This document shows positions 25,605 to 34,335 of a stretch of DNA of 64,000 nucleotides, piece by piece. This stretch comes from Climacium dendroides (lineage: Eukaryota > Streptophyta > Bryopsida > Hypnales > Climaciaceae). A program made the translations under genes and the position numbers. Under the pieces are notes generated by a model. The model did no database searches. It was not told where the DNA came from and worked only from the letters and a program-made list of their open reading frames with translations. The DNA lies in NCBI GenBank assembly GCA_950106755.1, contig OX467089.1:24595345-24659344 (forward strand), in the 5' to 3' direction. Within the stretch, counting starts at the first letter, position 1. Each line of letters starts with the position of its first letter.

Positions 25605-26285
25605 GTTAGCTTCAGTCCTTTCCTATTGGAACTAATTGTGCTGGAGAAAGACTCATAATTCATTGAATTGTAAAGAAGTTTTCCATCATTGTTAAAGTGT
25701 TTCGTTATTGCAATTGCCATATGTATGTGGTTAGTTGTAGTTTACAATTTCTCTTTGAAAGTGCATTAATTTATAGACTCATAATTTGTCTTCAACAATT
25801 TGGTATTAGTCATTTCTGACTTTCAATAGTTTTAAAGGTTGATGTTTGTGAGAGAGAAGCAGAAACAGAGAATTTGTAAATCAAGTTACTCTCATATGAG
25901 CACATGTGATTCATTAGAGTTAAACTAAGTCAATACATAACCCTTATTAGTAGTAATGACCAATTACAATACATTGTACTGTAAAATGATCATGTCTAAT
26001 TGACCGGAGTCATGAATAGCAACGCTTTGTTCACTTCCAACTGAAGAATTTAGAATTGTGTGTATTGTTAGTCTATATTGATGTACTGTGACTTCGTGGC
26101 AGTCAATATTCATTTGTTGAGACATTTTGTAGTGATATATCATCTATTGTGATTGTGAGCAGTTAGTAATGATATTTTGTGAGTGAAAGCCAAGTCTTCA
26201 TAGGTGTTCTGAAAAGATGTTTTGTGACTGCAAGTCAATTGAAAAATAATCAGTTGTGACTCCCTGTAGTCACAAATATTATTAT

Positions 26286-26640
26286 GTGACTTCAAGCCCA
26301 GTCACAAATGGTGTTTTATGACTGTCTCTAGACGGAAATGACCTTTTATAACTAATTGTAGACACAAATATTATAATGTGACTTCAAGCCCAGTCACAAA
26401 TGGTGTTGTGTGACTGCTTGTAGTTAGAAATGACCTTTTATAACTAATTGTAGTCACAAACATTATTATGTGACTTGAAGCCCAGTCGGAAATGGTGTTG
26501 TCTGACTGCGTGTAGTCAGAAATGAGCTTTTATAACTAATTGTAGTCACAAACATTATTATGTGACTTGAAGCCCAGTCACAAATGATGTTCTATGACTG
26601 TTTGTAGTTAGACATTAGCTTTTATCCGAATTTGTAGTCA
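26286..26640. repeat. 92-bp tandem repeat, about 3.8 units
   Basis: The word GTGACTT(C/G)AAGCCCAGTC starts at 26286, 26378, 26470 and 26562, an exact 92-bp step. Each unit contains several TGACT and AGTCA half-sites and the phrase TTTTATAACTAATTGTAG. The array lies in the intron before the exon at 26931. Confidence 0.9.
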
Positions 26641-26930
26641 GAAGTGATCTTTCGTGACTGTTTGTAGTTTGGAGAGGCCAATTACAAAGAATTGTGCTCA
26701 TTGTAGACATTTTTTTGATAGACATGAGGTAAAAATTAGGAGTTCAGACTCATGTGATGAAAATTAGATAATTAGAATTTGCATTTCCTAGAGAGTAACT
26801 CAGAAGTTGAACTTCATGTTTTGTAAAAATTTATTTCTTGGTATTTTATTTTGAGTTATGTAGGACATGAAGGTCCTCCTTCTGTACTTATTATACTCAT
26901 ATTATAAGTTGTTTCTTTCTGCATTTACAG

Positions 26931-27962
26931 TTGCTTAGCCATCAACATCATCACCCTAGGCCGTGGCCCAAAGAAGCCACACGGAAGAAGAAGATGACTT
27001 CATCAACAGAAATGATGGTCACAACACCATTGGAAGAGGACAATTTTTTGTTCGATGACACAGAGGAGACAATGATGGGGGAGGAATCGGATGAAGATAT
27101 TGAGCAACACTTTAGTACGGAGGAGGATGGAGATGTCCCAAATGAAGAGTTGTCCAATGATGTAGTGGATGAGTTGGAGTTACGGGAAGTCAGCATATTA
27201 AAGCGCATGGCAAAGAGTGGAGCAAACTTGAAGGAAGTACGTGAGAAAATGAAGAAACTGAGTGGAAATGAAGGGAAGGAAGTTAGCAATGTGGACCGAA
27301 GCAGAAGTCTTCAACGACAATCCAATTTGAAGCAATTCAGGAGGGATCTGCAGAAGGTTGATGATAGAGATTGGGTTGAAGTGGACCTTGCACTACTAGA
27401 AAATTTAATTTTTCTGTTGTTTCGGTCATGTTGATCCGGTCAAAATTTGACAGAAATCTGTTGATTTCAACAGATTTCTGTCAAATTTTGACCGGATCAA
27501 TGCGACCGAAACAACAGAAAAATTAAATTTTCTAGTAGTATTGTTGGTTGTCCTACAAGAGTGCATAGGGCGGATTGGTTGACAAAGCTGCGTGGATATT
27601 CTCGTGATTTGGATTAGAGTGTGGATGACTTCAATTCACATCCCTGACCTCTGCTATTAGCAATCAAGGACAAAATGGCATCCAAATTCGAGTATCGTGG
27701 TGGGAAAGGCGATGTTCCTGATAATGTCTTCTTCCGCATTCTGAGGTCCCAAATGAAGACAAAGAGAGCAAACATGAAGAAATTGATAGAGGCCGAAGCT
27801 CCCATTCCCAGAACTGTGAAGGCTCATCATGTAAAGAACTTCAAGAAGCTCATCAAGAGGACAGACAAAGTAGCATATTCAGAACGCATGAAGGTTGCAC
27901 GGCAAACCGTGCAGAAAGTGTCCTATAGTGGCCGATTTGAGGGAGAAGTGAAGTCACGACTG
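26931..27962 (+). pseudogene. Accessory gene, acidic and basic exons broken by a MITE
   Basis: From the acceptor at 26931 the frame gives a His/Pro/Lys start, then a strongly acidic stretch (about 27030-27170, EEDGDVPNEE). After that come LKRMAKSGANLKEVREKMK and RDWVEVDL, where a 150-bp MITE interrupts at 27391. Removing the MITE and one TTG copy restores reading into VGCPTRVHRADWLTKLRGY. That frame then meets a TAG and a TGA before about 27655. A second open piece to 27962 is very basic (KTKRANMKKLIEAEAP, VKNFKKLIKRTDK) and ends at a GTAAGT donor. The basic piece suggests nucleic-acid binding, but no known domain is recognised. Confidence 0.55.
27391..27540. mobile_element. 150-bp CACTA-type MITE with TTG target duplication
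   Basis: The element begins CACTACTAGAAAATTTAA and ends TTAAATTTTCTAGTAGTA. It is almost a perfect palindrome over its whole length, with a central GTTGATTTCAAC. Flanks are TTG at 27388-27390 and TTG at 27541-27543. The last base is A where the palindrome predicts G. The CACTA start and 3-bp duplication identify it as a non-autonomous CACTA MITE. Its terminal sequence differs from the large host element (CACTACAACAA), so another family mobilised it. Confidence 0.95.
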
Positions 27963-28543
27963 GTAAGTGAAAGAGATGTCTACACTTTTGTAACTTCTAT
28001 TTACGCATGTGATTGTAGATGCATGGGTGTTCGTAGTCATTGTCTTTTGGATTTTATTTTTATAAACATGAAATTCTGAATGTAATATGTGTTGAAGGTA
28101 AACTTTGTTGGTCATATGACAATGCTTAGCCATAAGTAGGACATATTCAAGAGAAGAAGAAATGATGGATAGGATGTTGCTTTGAGTTCTTGCAATCATA
28201 AATAACAGACATTAATGTACTTAAAATTGTATGTAGATTGTATTGTGACTAAGTATTTTTATATGTAGCCTTGTATGTGACTACTTGAAGTCATATTTGG
28301 ATGTACATGTGAATATGTATAGTCATGTGTAGGTAATCATAAAAGTACATGTGCTCATATTTGGTTTTCAATATGAGAAGTTCCATTTGAAAATAGTAAG
28401 TTATGTTAGTAGTAGTTGTTGTAATTGGACATGTGCATCACAATGTGAAATAGTTTATTGTTTGTCAATGCTTTCAAGAAATTTCACTATGGTTGAATGT
28501 TTTGGTCTTGAAATTTACACATATAGGGTTGCCGTCATTGTAG

Positions 28544-29369
28544 GCTGCACATTTGGGGAGACCCCCTACTCAAATGGAAGTGGAAGCAGAGCTTGCTTCA
28601 CCAGACAAATCAGTGCACATTCGGTCGTCACATTCAGGAGGGGCGGGTAGTAATTCAAGGAGGGCGGGTAAAGGCATAGAAGAAGTGCGAAACGAATTGT
28701 ATACATTCCAAGAGACTGTGAAGGGAGAATTAAGTGAAATAGGTTCCCTAGTGAAGCAGCTTCTGTTTGAAGTCCGCAAGCAGAATGGAGGGAATACACA
28801 CCCGTCTAGTTCTGAAATAGGCACCACAGTGCCGGAAGTTGCAGGTGGTGAGGAGATCATGGAGGAATTGGTAGGTTTGAAGAAACTTAACCCTCAGAAG
28901 ATACAGGAAGAAACAGCCACAGAAGCACATGTATTGAACGTGTCGAAATGTGTTGAGGTAGTGCATGCAACAGTGGAGGTTCATACAAAAATAAGAAACC
29001 CTTTAGTGTCATTCAATGTAATTGAATAGGTTTTGTTTTTTTTGTATTTGTTTGGAATTTCATGTGATGTGTAGTAGGTAGACATGAAATCTCAACTACT
29101 AAATTGTGGATGTCATTGTGAGTTTAAAGGATGAAGGCACAATTGATAAGTCAAGAAATGTAAAGCAAAAACCCAGCACTTTGCCAGTGCTGGATCAAAT
29201 TGAAGAAGTAATAGATGTTACAAAAGCAAAAAAGGATCAAGGGAGCGTGAAGAAGAGGAAGGGCGAGGGTCAGAAATTGTGGGCAGACATAAGTTATCAA
29301 TCTAGGCGTTCAACGTTGACTGGAGGGAAGATTGGTGAGAAGATGAAGGAGGTGAAAGAGGATCCCAAG
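28544..29369 (+). CDS. Accessory gene, coiled-coil and basic exons
   Basis: Exon 28544-28957 (acceptor TTGTAG, donor GAG|GTAGTG) encodes AAHLGRPPTQMEVEAELA, a Ser/Gly/Arg stretch and a predicted coiled coil (RNELYTFQETVKGELSEIGS). A GAG|GTTCAT donor at 28979 is an in-phase alternative. Exon 29130-29369 (acceptor TAAAG, donor AAG|GTGTGA) is Lys-rich (TKAKKDQGSVKKRKGEGQK). Both have lengths divisible by three. I do not recognise a family. The parts look like linker and self-association segments of the accessory protein. Confidence 0.5.
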
Positions 29370-29679
29370 GTGTGATGGACTGCCATGACTGTATTCAATG
29401 TTGCAATAGTTTATGGTATTGTGTGTGCAAAAGGGGTAGGAACAAGGTATAATTCTTATAGGTGAACATATAATTATGGATTGCGTCCTTCCTTTGAAAT
29501 GGTAGATGGTGCAATGTTAGACAGAATGTAGGGAGGTTCATGTTATGGAATATGTTTTGTACGTGTATGAGTTCTGTTGGACATGTTTGTGGATTAGGTG
29601 CCATAACTTGAACAAAAGCATGTGTGCATAATTAGAAGCAGTAACATGTAGAAGAAAACAAGTGCTGGTGGTCATAATC

Positions 29680-29860
29680 TCTATTATGTGACTGATTGCA
29701 GTCATTATTTGCATGATGTGACTGACCATAGTGGTAATATTTAGTACATGACTGGTGTCAGTCATATTATGCAGAATGTGACTGTTGGCAGTCATATATT
29801 GCTGTGCATCACTAATGCTAGTCATATTCTATAGTATATAACAATTGTCAGTCATATTAT
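29680..29860. repeat. Intronic TGACT/AGTCAT palindrome cluster
   Basis: Several imperfect palindromes of the form TGACTxxxxxxAGTCAT occur here, for example TGACTGATTGCAGTCAT, TGACTGGTGTCAGTCAT and TGACTGTTGGCAGTCAT. They match the half-sites found at the element's ends and in its 49- and 92-bp repeats. Confidence 0.75.
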
Positions 29861-30387
29861 ATATTTTAGAGTAAATGGCAATAATATTTTTTAATATATA
29901 ACTAGTGGAAGTTGTATTTTAAAATATATACGTAATGACAACTAAATTTTGTATTATGTGGAGAGTCATATTAATGTTTTTGTCAGATGTATGTGCCATA
30001 CATTTTCGTATGTATCTTTGTTAACCTTTGATTATTTGTATCCATTTCTATTTAGAGGGATAGTAATTTTTTGTTTTGGTCTAAGAGGATCCTTTTGTTG
30101 TACAAAGTGTACGAAAAGGAGTATTCGTATTTCTCATTATGTGAAGTCGTACCATGAAGTAAATTTTGTCGCATGTTGTGGGGGTCGATAATTTTTCATC
30201 ATTTAAATGAAGTGACACTACTATCCCAAGTGTATAATAGTGGATGTTTTACTTTTGAAGTCTCAAAAAGTGTTCTTGAGTCGTATGTATTTATGTTTCA
30301 TAATTGATATTTTGTTGTTGTATGTGTTGAATTTATAATTGTTATAATACCATGACATTGAATACTAAATTGTTGATGTGCATGTAG

Positions 30388-31128
30388 ATTGGAGCAAGAG
30401 GCTCTAGAGAACATCATTTGGAATTCGATTCCAAATTAATGGAAGAAGAGCCTACCAAAAGGAGGGGGCCAATGAGGGCCGCAAAGGTTGGAAAACCTTC
30501 AAAGAAAAAGAATATTTTAGGGAAACTGAAGTTTCCACCGGTGAGAGTTTCGGATGATTCACGAAGAAAGGTACTTGTGTTGAATGTCTTGGGTTTTCTA
30601 TGTGACATCCGACCACTGCATGATGGAAAAGAGTGGGGGTTAGGTGGTACGATCCATTATGAGAGAGAGTTCGAAGTCAAAATTAAGAAAAGGGAAGACT
30701 GTGCAGCTTTTGTGACAATGCTGCACTATCGATTTGATGTGGGGATATGGGCTCCAATTGGAGAGGCGCTTCTACAAGAAGTGGCTCGATTCCTAGCTCG
30801 GGAGACACCCATGAAGTGGTGTTTTTTATGGGGAAAGGAAATTGGTGGTGGAAAAAGAGACTTGCATGATTTATTTGACATGATACCAGATCCAACCCAT
30901 GGATCGGCTAGAGTCCTTCAAGTGGACTGGGATTCCACAGCTACCTCTAAGTCACCTGGTACAAATGTATTACACATTGCTGCATGGGATCCTCTAGCTT
31001 CAGAAGACAACTTCCTAAAGAACATGAAAGGACCCTTTGAAGTTTTTAGTCAAAATCCTTCCGACATTGAATATTGTGTGATGTTCTTGGACAAGGCAAT
31101 CAGTCAGTTACAGAATCCATTGCCCTAG
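30388..31128 (+). pseudogene. FCP1/NIF-phosphatase-like exon, active site degenerate
   Basis: The exon starts after CATGTAG at 30388. A basic leader (KRRGPMRAAKVGKPSKKKN) precedes a HAD-type FCP1/NIF-like region. In order it shows RRKVLVLNVLGFLCDI (motif-1 position), KREDCAAFVTMLHYRFDVGI, MKWCFLWGKE, KRDLHDLFD and RVLQVDWD (the position of the conserved Asp pair), then a C-terminal helix-rich tail. In active family members motif 1 is DxDxT/V. Here it reads NVLGF, so phosphatase activity is unlikely and a binding role is more plausible. The exon's last codon is TAG (31126-31128), immediately before a GTATGT donor. Ancestrally it was probably CAG or AAG and the frame continued into 31234. Homology is judged by eye from motif order. 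Confidence 0.6.
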
Positions 31129-31233
31129 GTATGTATTTTTGAATATGTTGTTTGCCTTTCAATTTCAAAAGTGAAAGTGAAGCTCCATCGTTTGTTTACT
31201 TAATGTCTACAACCATTGTAAATGTAAATGCAG

Positions 31234-31590
31234 GATGCACAAGGTGGGAAGAAATATCTTCAAGGTTCTCGAAGCTCAAAGAATGAAAGTCCTATCTCCT
31301 TGGCTGTAGGGTCGAAAGTGAAGGTGTTCGATGTGGACGATGACAACAAGGCAGAAGACAATGTAATTGCGCATGGAGTCATAGTGAATGTTGCAGGAGG
31401 TTCACTTCATGGACGGCTCATTGAAGAGGGCAATGTGTCTATAAGCATAACATCTGTGGTTCCCAGATCGGAGATGGTTCTTCTATATGAGGCAAACAAC
31501 AACGACGACCCTCCTATGGTGCATGTAGGTGATGCTGTGAAGTCTGTGACAAAGTGGCCCATTGAAGCGTTGGCTTCTTTAAACGAATGA
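31234..31590 (+). CDS. DUF8039-like C-terminal exon of the accessory gene
   Basis: The exon begins after AATGCAG and ends at the TGA at 31588-31590. It reads DAQGGKKYLQGSRSSKNESP, then VGSKVKVFDVDDDNKAED, GVIVNVAGGSLHG, VSISITSVVPRSEM and VHVGDAVKSVTKWPIEAL. The layout (Val-Gly start, Leu-His-Gly middle, Gly-Asp-Ala...Trp-Pro end) resembles the DUF8039 region of plant transposon proteins. The function of that family is not known. The exon itself is intact, but it lies downstream of the TAG at 31126. Confidence 0.55.
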   Translation, partial: DAQGGKKYLQGSRSSKNESPISLAVGSKVKVFDVDDDNKAEDNVIAHGVIVNVAGGSLHGRLIEEGNVSISITSVVPRSEMVLLYEANNNDDPPMVHVGDAVKSVTKWPIEALASLNE

Positions 31591-31984
31591 GTGAAGGTAT
31601 GCAGTAGTGGATTGCTCACTCTAGTATAAAGTGAGGTGTGTGTTTATGTATTCTTAGTGTGATTTTTTTCATATGTGTTTTGAAGTTCAGTAATAAATGT
31701 GATTGAAGTACATTCTGGAATGTATATCCATGTTTTGTGATTTGAGAAGTTGCAAAGACATGTTTAGGATATGATATTAGAGTGTGAATTTGATTTTCTT
31801 TGTTTTGAAGACAAAATGATTTCTAATTATAGAGACTATTAGTGGAAGTCACTCATAGCAATGAAAAACATGAATGAATAATCCACCAAGTAAGCTTAGG
31901 TAGCATAGATTTGCTTTATCGCTTTTGAAATTCGTACTTCGAAATACATGTGAATACTTCTAAAAATATATAACTAAGCACAGT

Positions 31985-32949
31985 AACATGGAATATGATT
32001 CATTGTAGTCATATTGTGTGTCATCAAAAAATATGACTGAACGTAGTCATATTGTACATCACTACAAAATGTAACTCCACTAATGACTCATATTGTACAT
32101 TACTCGAAAGTATGACTCATCCTGGTCATATTCGACATAATAATAAAATATGACTCATTGCAGTCATTTTTTAATGTTACTAAAAAATACGACTCACCAG
32201 TCATATTTCACATCACTACAAAATATGACTGACCGTAGTCATATTTTACATCATTATAAAATATGACTCACCGTAGTCATATTTCACCTCACTGCAAAAT
32301 ATGACTGACCGTAGTCATATTCCACGTCACTACAAAATATGACTCATCGTAGTCATATTCCATGTTACTACAAAATATGACTCACCACAGTCATATTCCA
32401 TTTCATCAAAAAATATGACTCAGCAGTCATATTCCACATTACTGCAAAATATGACTCGCCGCAGTCATATTCCACATCATTGCAAAATATGACTGACCGC
32501 AGTCATATTCCATGTTACTGCGAAATATGACTCACCACAGTCATATTCCACGTCATCAAAAAAATGACTCATCGCAGTCATATTCCACGTCATCAAAAAT
32601 ATGACTGATCGCAGTCATATTCCACGTCATCAAAAAATATGACTCGACCCAGTCGTATTCCACGTAGGATTTTTTTATTTGCCCGGGCAACCCAAATAAA
32701 AGTCAAAAATCCCCTAGGAAAGTCAAAGTATACGCCTAGTTGGCATACTATGGCTAAAAATGGGTATTTATACCCCTCGGAAAATATGACTGCCAATATG
32801 ACTGATGTCTGAAGCGATTGCTTCTAAACGACTGGAGTCAGTCATATTCCGAGTCATCTACAGTGATTTCTGCGTCAGTCATATTTTTCGATTTTACGAC
32901 TGCTACCAGTCATATTTTGCAATCATAAAACACTACTTTTGTTGTAGTG
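31985..32949. repeat. Right subterminal 38-bp hairpin array and TIR
   Basis: About sixteen to eighteen units of roughly 38 bp repeat the pattern AAAATATGACT, a short spacer, AGTCATATT, then CCACATCACTAC or similar. Each unit is itself a hairpin because AATATGACT and AGTCATATT are complementary. The array ends at about 32650. It is followed by the conserved block CGTAGGATTTTTT...GGGCAACCCA, a CAAAGTATACGCC block and the terminal CTTTTGTTGTAGTG. The same end structure occurs at 33655-34335 and 60480-60980. Confidence 0.9.
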
Positions 32950-32952
32950 TTA

Positions 32953-34335
32953 GATTTTGCTTCTTCTTGCCTCCTAACTTTTGCTTTTTCTTCCATCTTA
33001 GGTTTTACTTCTTCTTCTATCTTAGATTTTGTTTCTTCTTGCTTTTTAACTTTTGTTTCTTCTTCCATTTTAGGTTTTTCTTTTTCTTGCCTCTTAGTCA
33101 TATTTTGCAGTCATATTTTGCAATCATAATGTCACTTAATTTTTGCTTCTTTTTTTTTGCTACTTTTTGCTTCTTAGTCTCTCTATCATCATTGTTATTT
33201 TTTGGGGTTATTTATAATTTTTGAATATATAATGATTATAACTTTTTTTTTATCTTAAACATATTTACATATTTTGTAGTGCATTAAATCTTTAAAGTTT
33301 AAATTATATTGTTCATTTATTGAAAACTAACCTTCTTGTTTATACATGTAGGCATTGGAGATTGAAATGAAGTTATTGAAGGCTACTTGCAATACAAAAG
33401 AGGTAACATCTTTACATTTTTGTTGGAATATAGGTTCTATAAGTATGTGGAAATATACATATATAAAAAGCCATTGCGATATATTTTGTGTTAGTAATTA
33501 ATAAATGTACGTTATTGAAAAAAATCACATTTTTTTTTGTATTTGACTTTCTAATGTGATTAATTTTTGCCCATTTAAGAAATCATATGTATTCATTTTT
33601 AATTAAATGGATTCTCTTACTTAATTACTAAATTATGTTGATGTATGACTATACATAGTCGATTTACAAATCATCAAAAAATATGACTGAAAAGAATTGT
33701 TTTACACATTATCCAAAAATATGACTGGAAAAAGTCATATTTTGTGTTACTGCAAAATATGACTCACCATAATCATATTTCACATCACTGCAAAATATGA
33801 CTCACCACAGTCATATTCTACATCATTACAAAATATGACTCACTATAGTCATATTCTACATCATTGCAAAATATGACTCACTATAGTCATATTCCACATC
33901 ATTGCAAAATATGACTCACTACAGTCATATTCCATGTCATCAAAAAATATGACTCACTATAGTCATATTCCATGTCATCAAAAAATATAACTCACTATAG
34001 TCATATTCCATGTCATCAAAAAATATAACTCACTATAGTCATATTCCACATAGGATTTTTTTGTTTGCCTGGGCAACTCAATAAAAAGTCAAGACCCCCC
34101 TAGGATAGTCAAAGTATACGCCATATTGGCATACTATGGCTAAATATGGGTATTTATACCCTTCAACTTATATGACTGCCAATATGACTGATGTCTGAAG
34201 CGACTGCTTCCAAACGACTGAAGTCAGTCATATCCCAAGTCATCTACAGTGATTTCTGCGTGAGACATATTTTTTTATTTTACGAATCACTGCAGTCATA
34301 TTTTGCAGTCATAAAACACTACTTTTGTTGTAGTG
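32953..34335. mobile_element. Right-hand relic of the older CACTA element
   Basis: The pyrimidine tract interrupted at 11012 resumes here. It is followed by a 51-bp exon-like segment (33352-33402), a second hairpin array (about 33655-34030), the GTAGGATTTTTTTG...GGGCAACTCA block and a terminal CACTACTTTTGTTGTAGTG ending at 34335. This is the right half of the element into which 11013-32949 inserted. It carries no transposase and was probably a non-autonomous derivative. Confidence 0.8.
33352..33402 (+). other. 51-bp exon-like segment conserved between relics
   Basis: CATGTAG precedes GCATTGGAGATTGAAATGAA, and the segment ends AAAGAG before GTAACA, so it has splice-like borders and a length of 17 codons. 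The relic at 59.1-60.98 kb has a close counterpart starting at about 60144 after ATATGTAG (GCATTAAAAATTGGAGCAAA). It may be a mini-exon of a relic transcript. No function is known. Confidence 0.4.

Larger units (their letters stand above)
24905..31590 (+). pseudogene. Decayed CACTA accessory gene (overall span)
   Basis: Plus-strand exons with good GT-AG borders are seen at 24905-25029, 25226-25604, 26931 onward, to 27962, 28544-28957, 29130-29369, 30388-31128 and 31234-31590. Nearly all junctions keep phase, so they probably form one long gene divergent from the transposase. Its start (EYERLRKENIQRN) resembles second proteins of plant CACTA elements. It is broken in several places: a MITE at 27391-27540, stops at about 27616-27648, and a TAG at 31126-31128. 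Its normal job is unknown. By analogy with TnpA-like proteins it might bind the subterminal repeats. The exon model is mine and not confirmed by transcripts. Confidence 0.6.
11013..32949 (-). mobile_element. Complete 21.9-kb CACTA (En/Spm) transposon
   Basis: The left terminus is CACTACAACAATGGCAGGG at 11013. The right terminus ends TTTTGTTGTAGTG at 32949, the inverted complement. Both are followed inward by TTTTATGA(C/T)TGCAAAA and AATATGACTG. The flanks are TTA at 11010-11012 and TTA at 32950-32952, a 3-bp target duplication as expected for CACTA elements. The interior holds a minus-strand transposase gene (12326-17638) with a SET-domain exon, a plus-strand decayed accessory gene (24905-31590), and subterminal repeat arrays at both ends. 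It is inserted in a pyrimidine-rich tract of an older relative. Strand is given as that of the transposase. The open transposase frame suggests it was mobile recently. Confidence 0.92.

Noticed and set aside
31985..32650. Hairpin repeats resembling a CRISPR array
   Set aside because: The whole 38-bp unit repeats without independent spacers, and it lies at a CACTA end and recurs in the relics.
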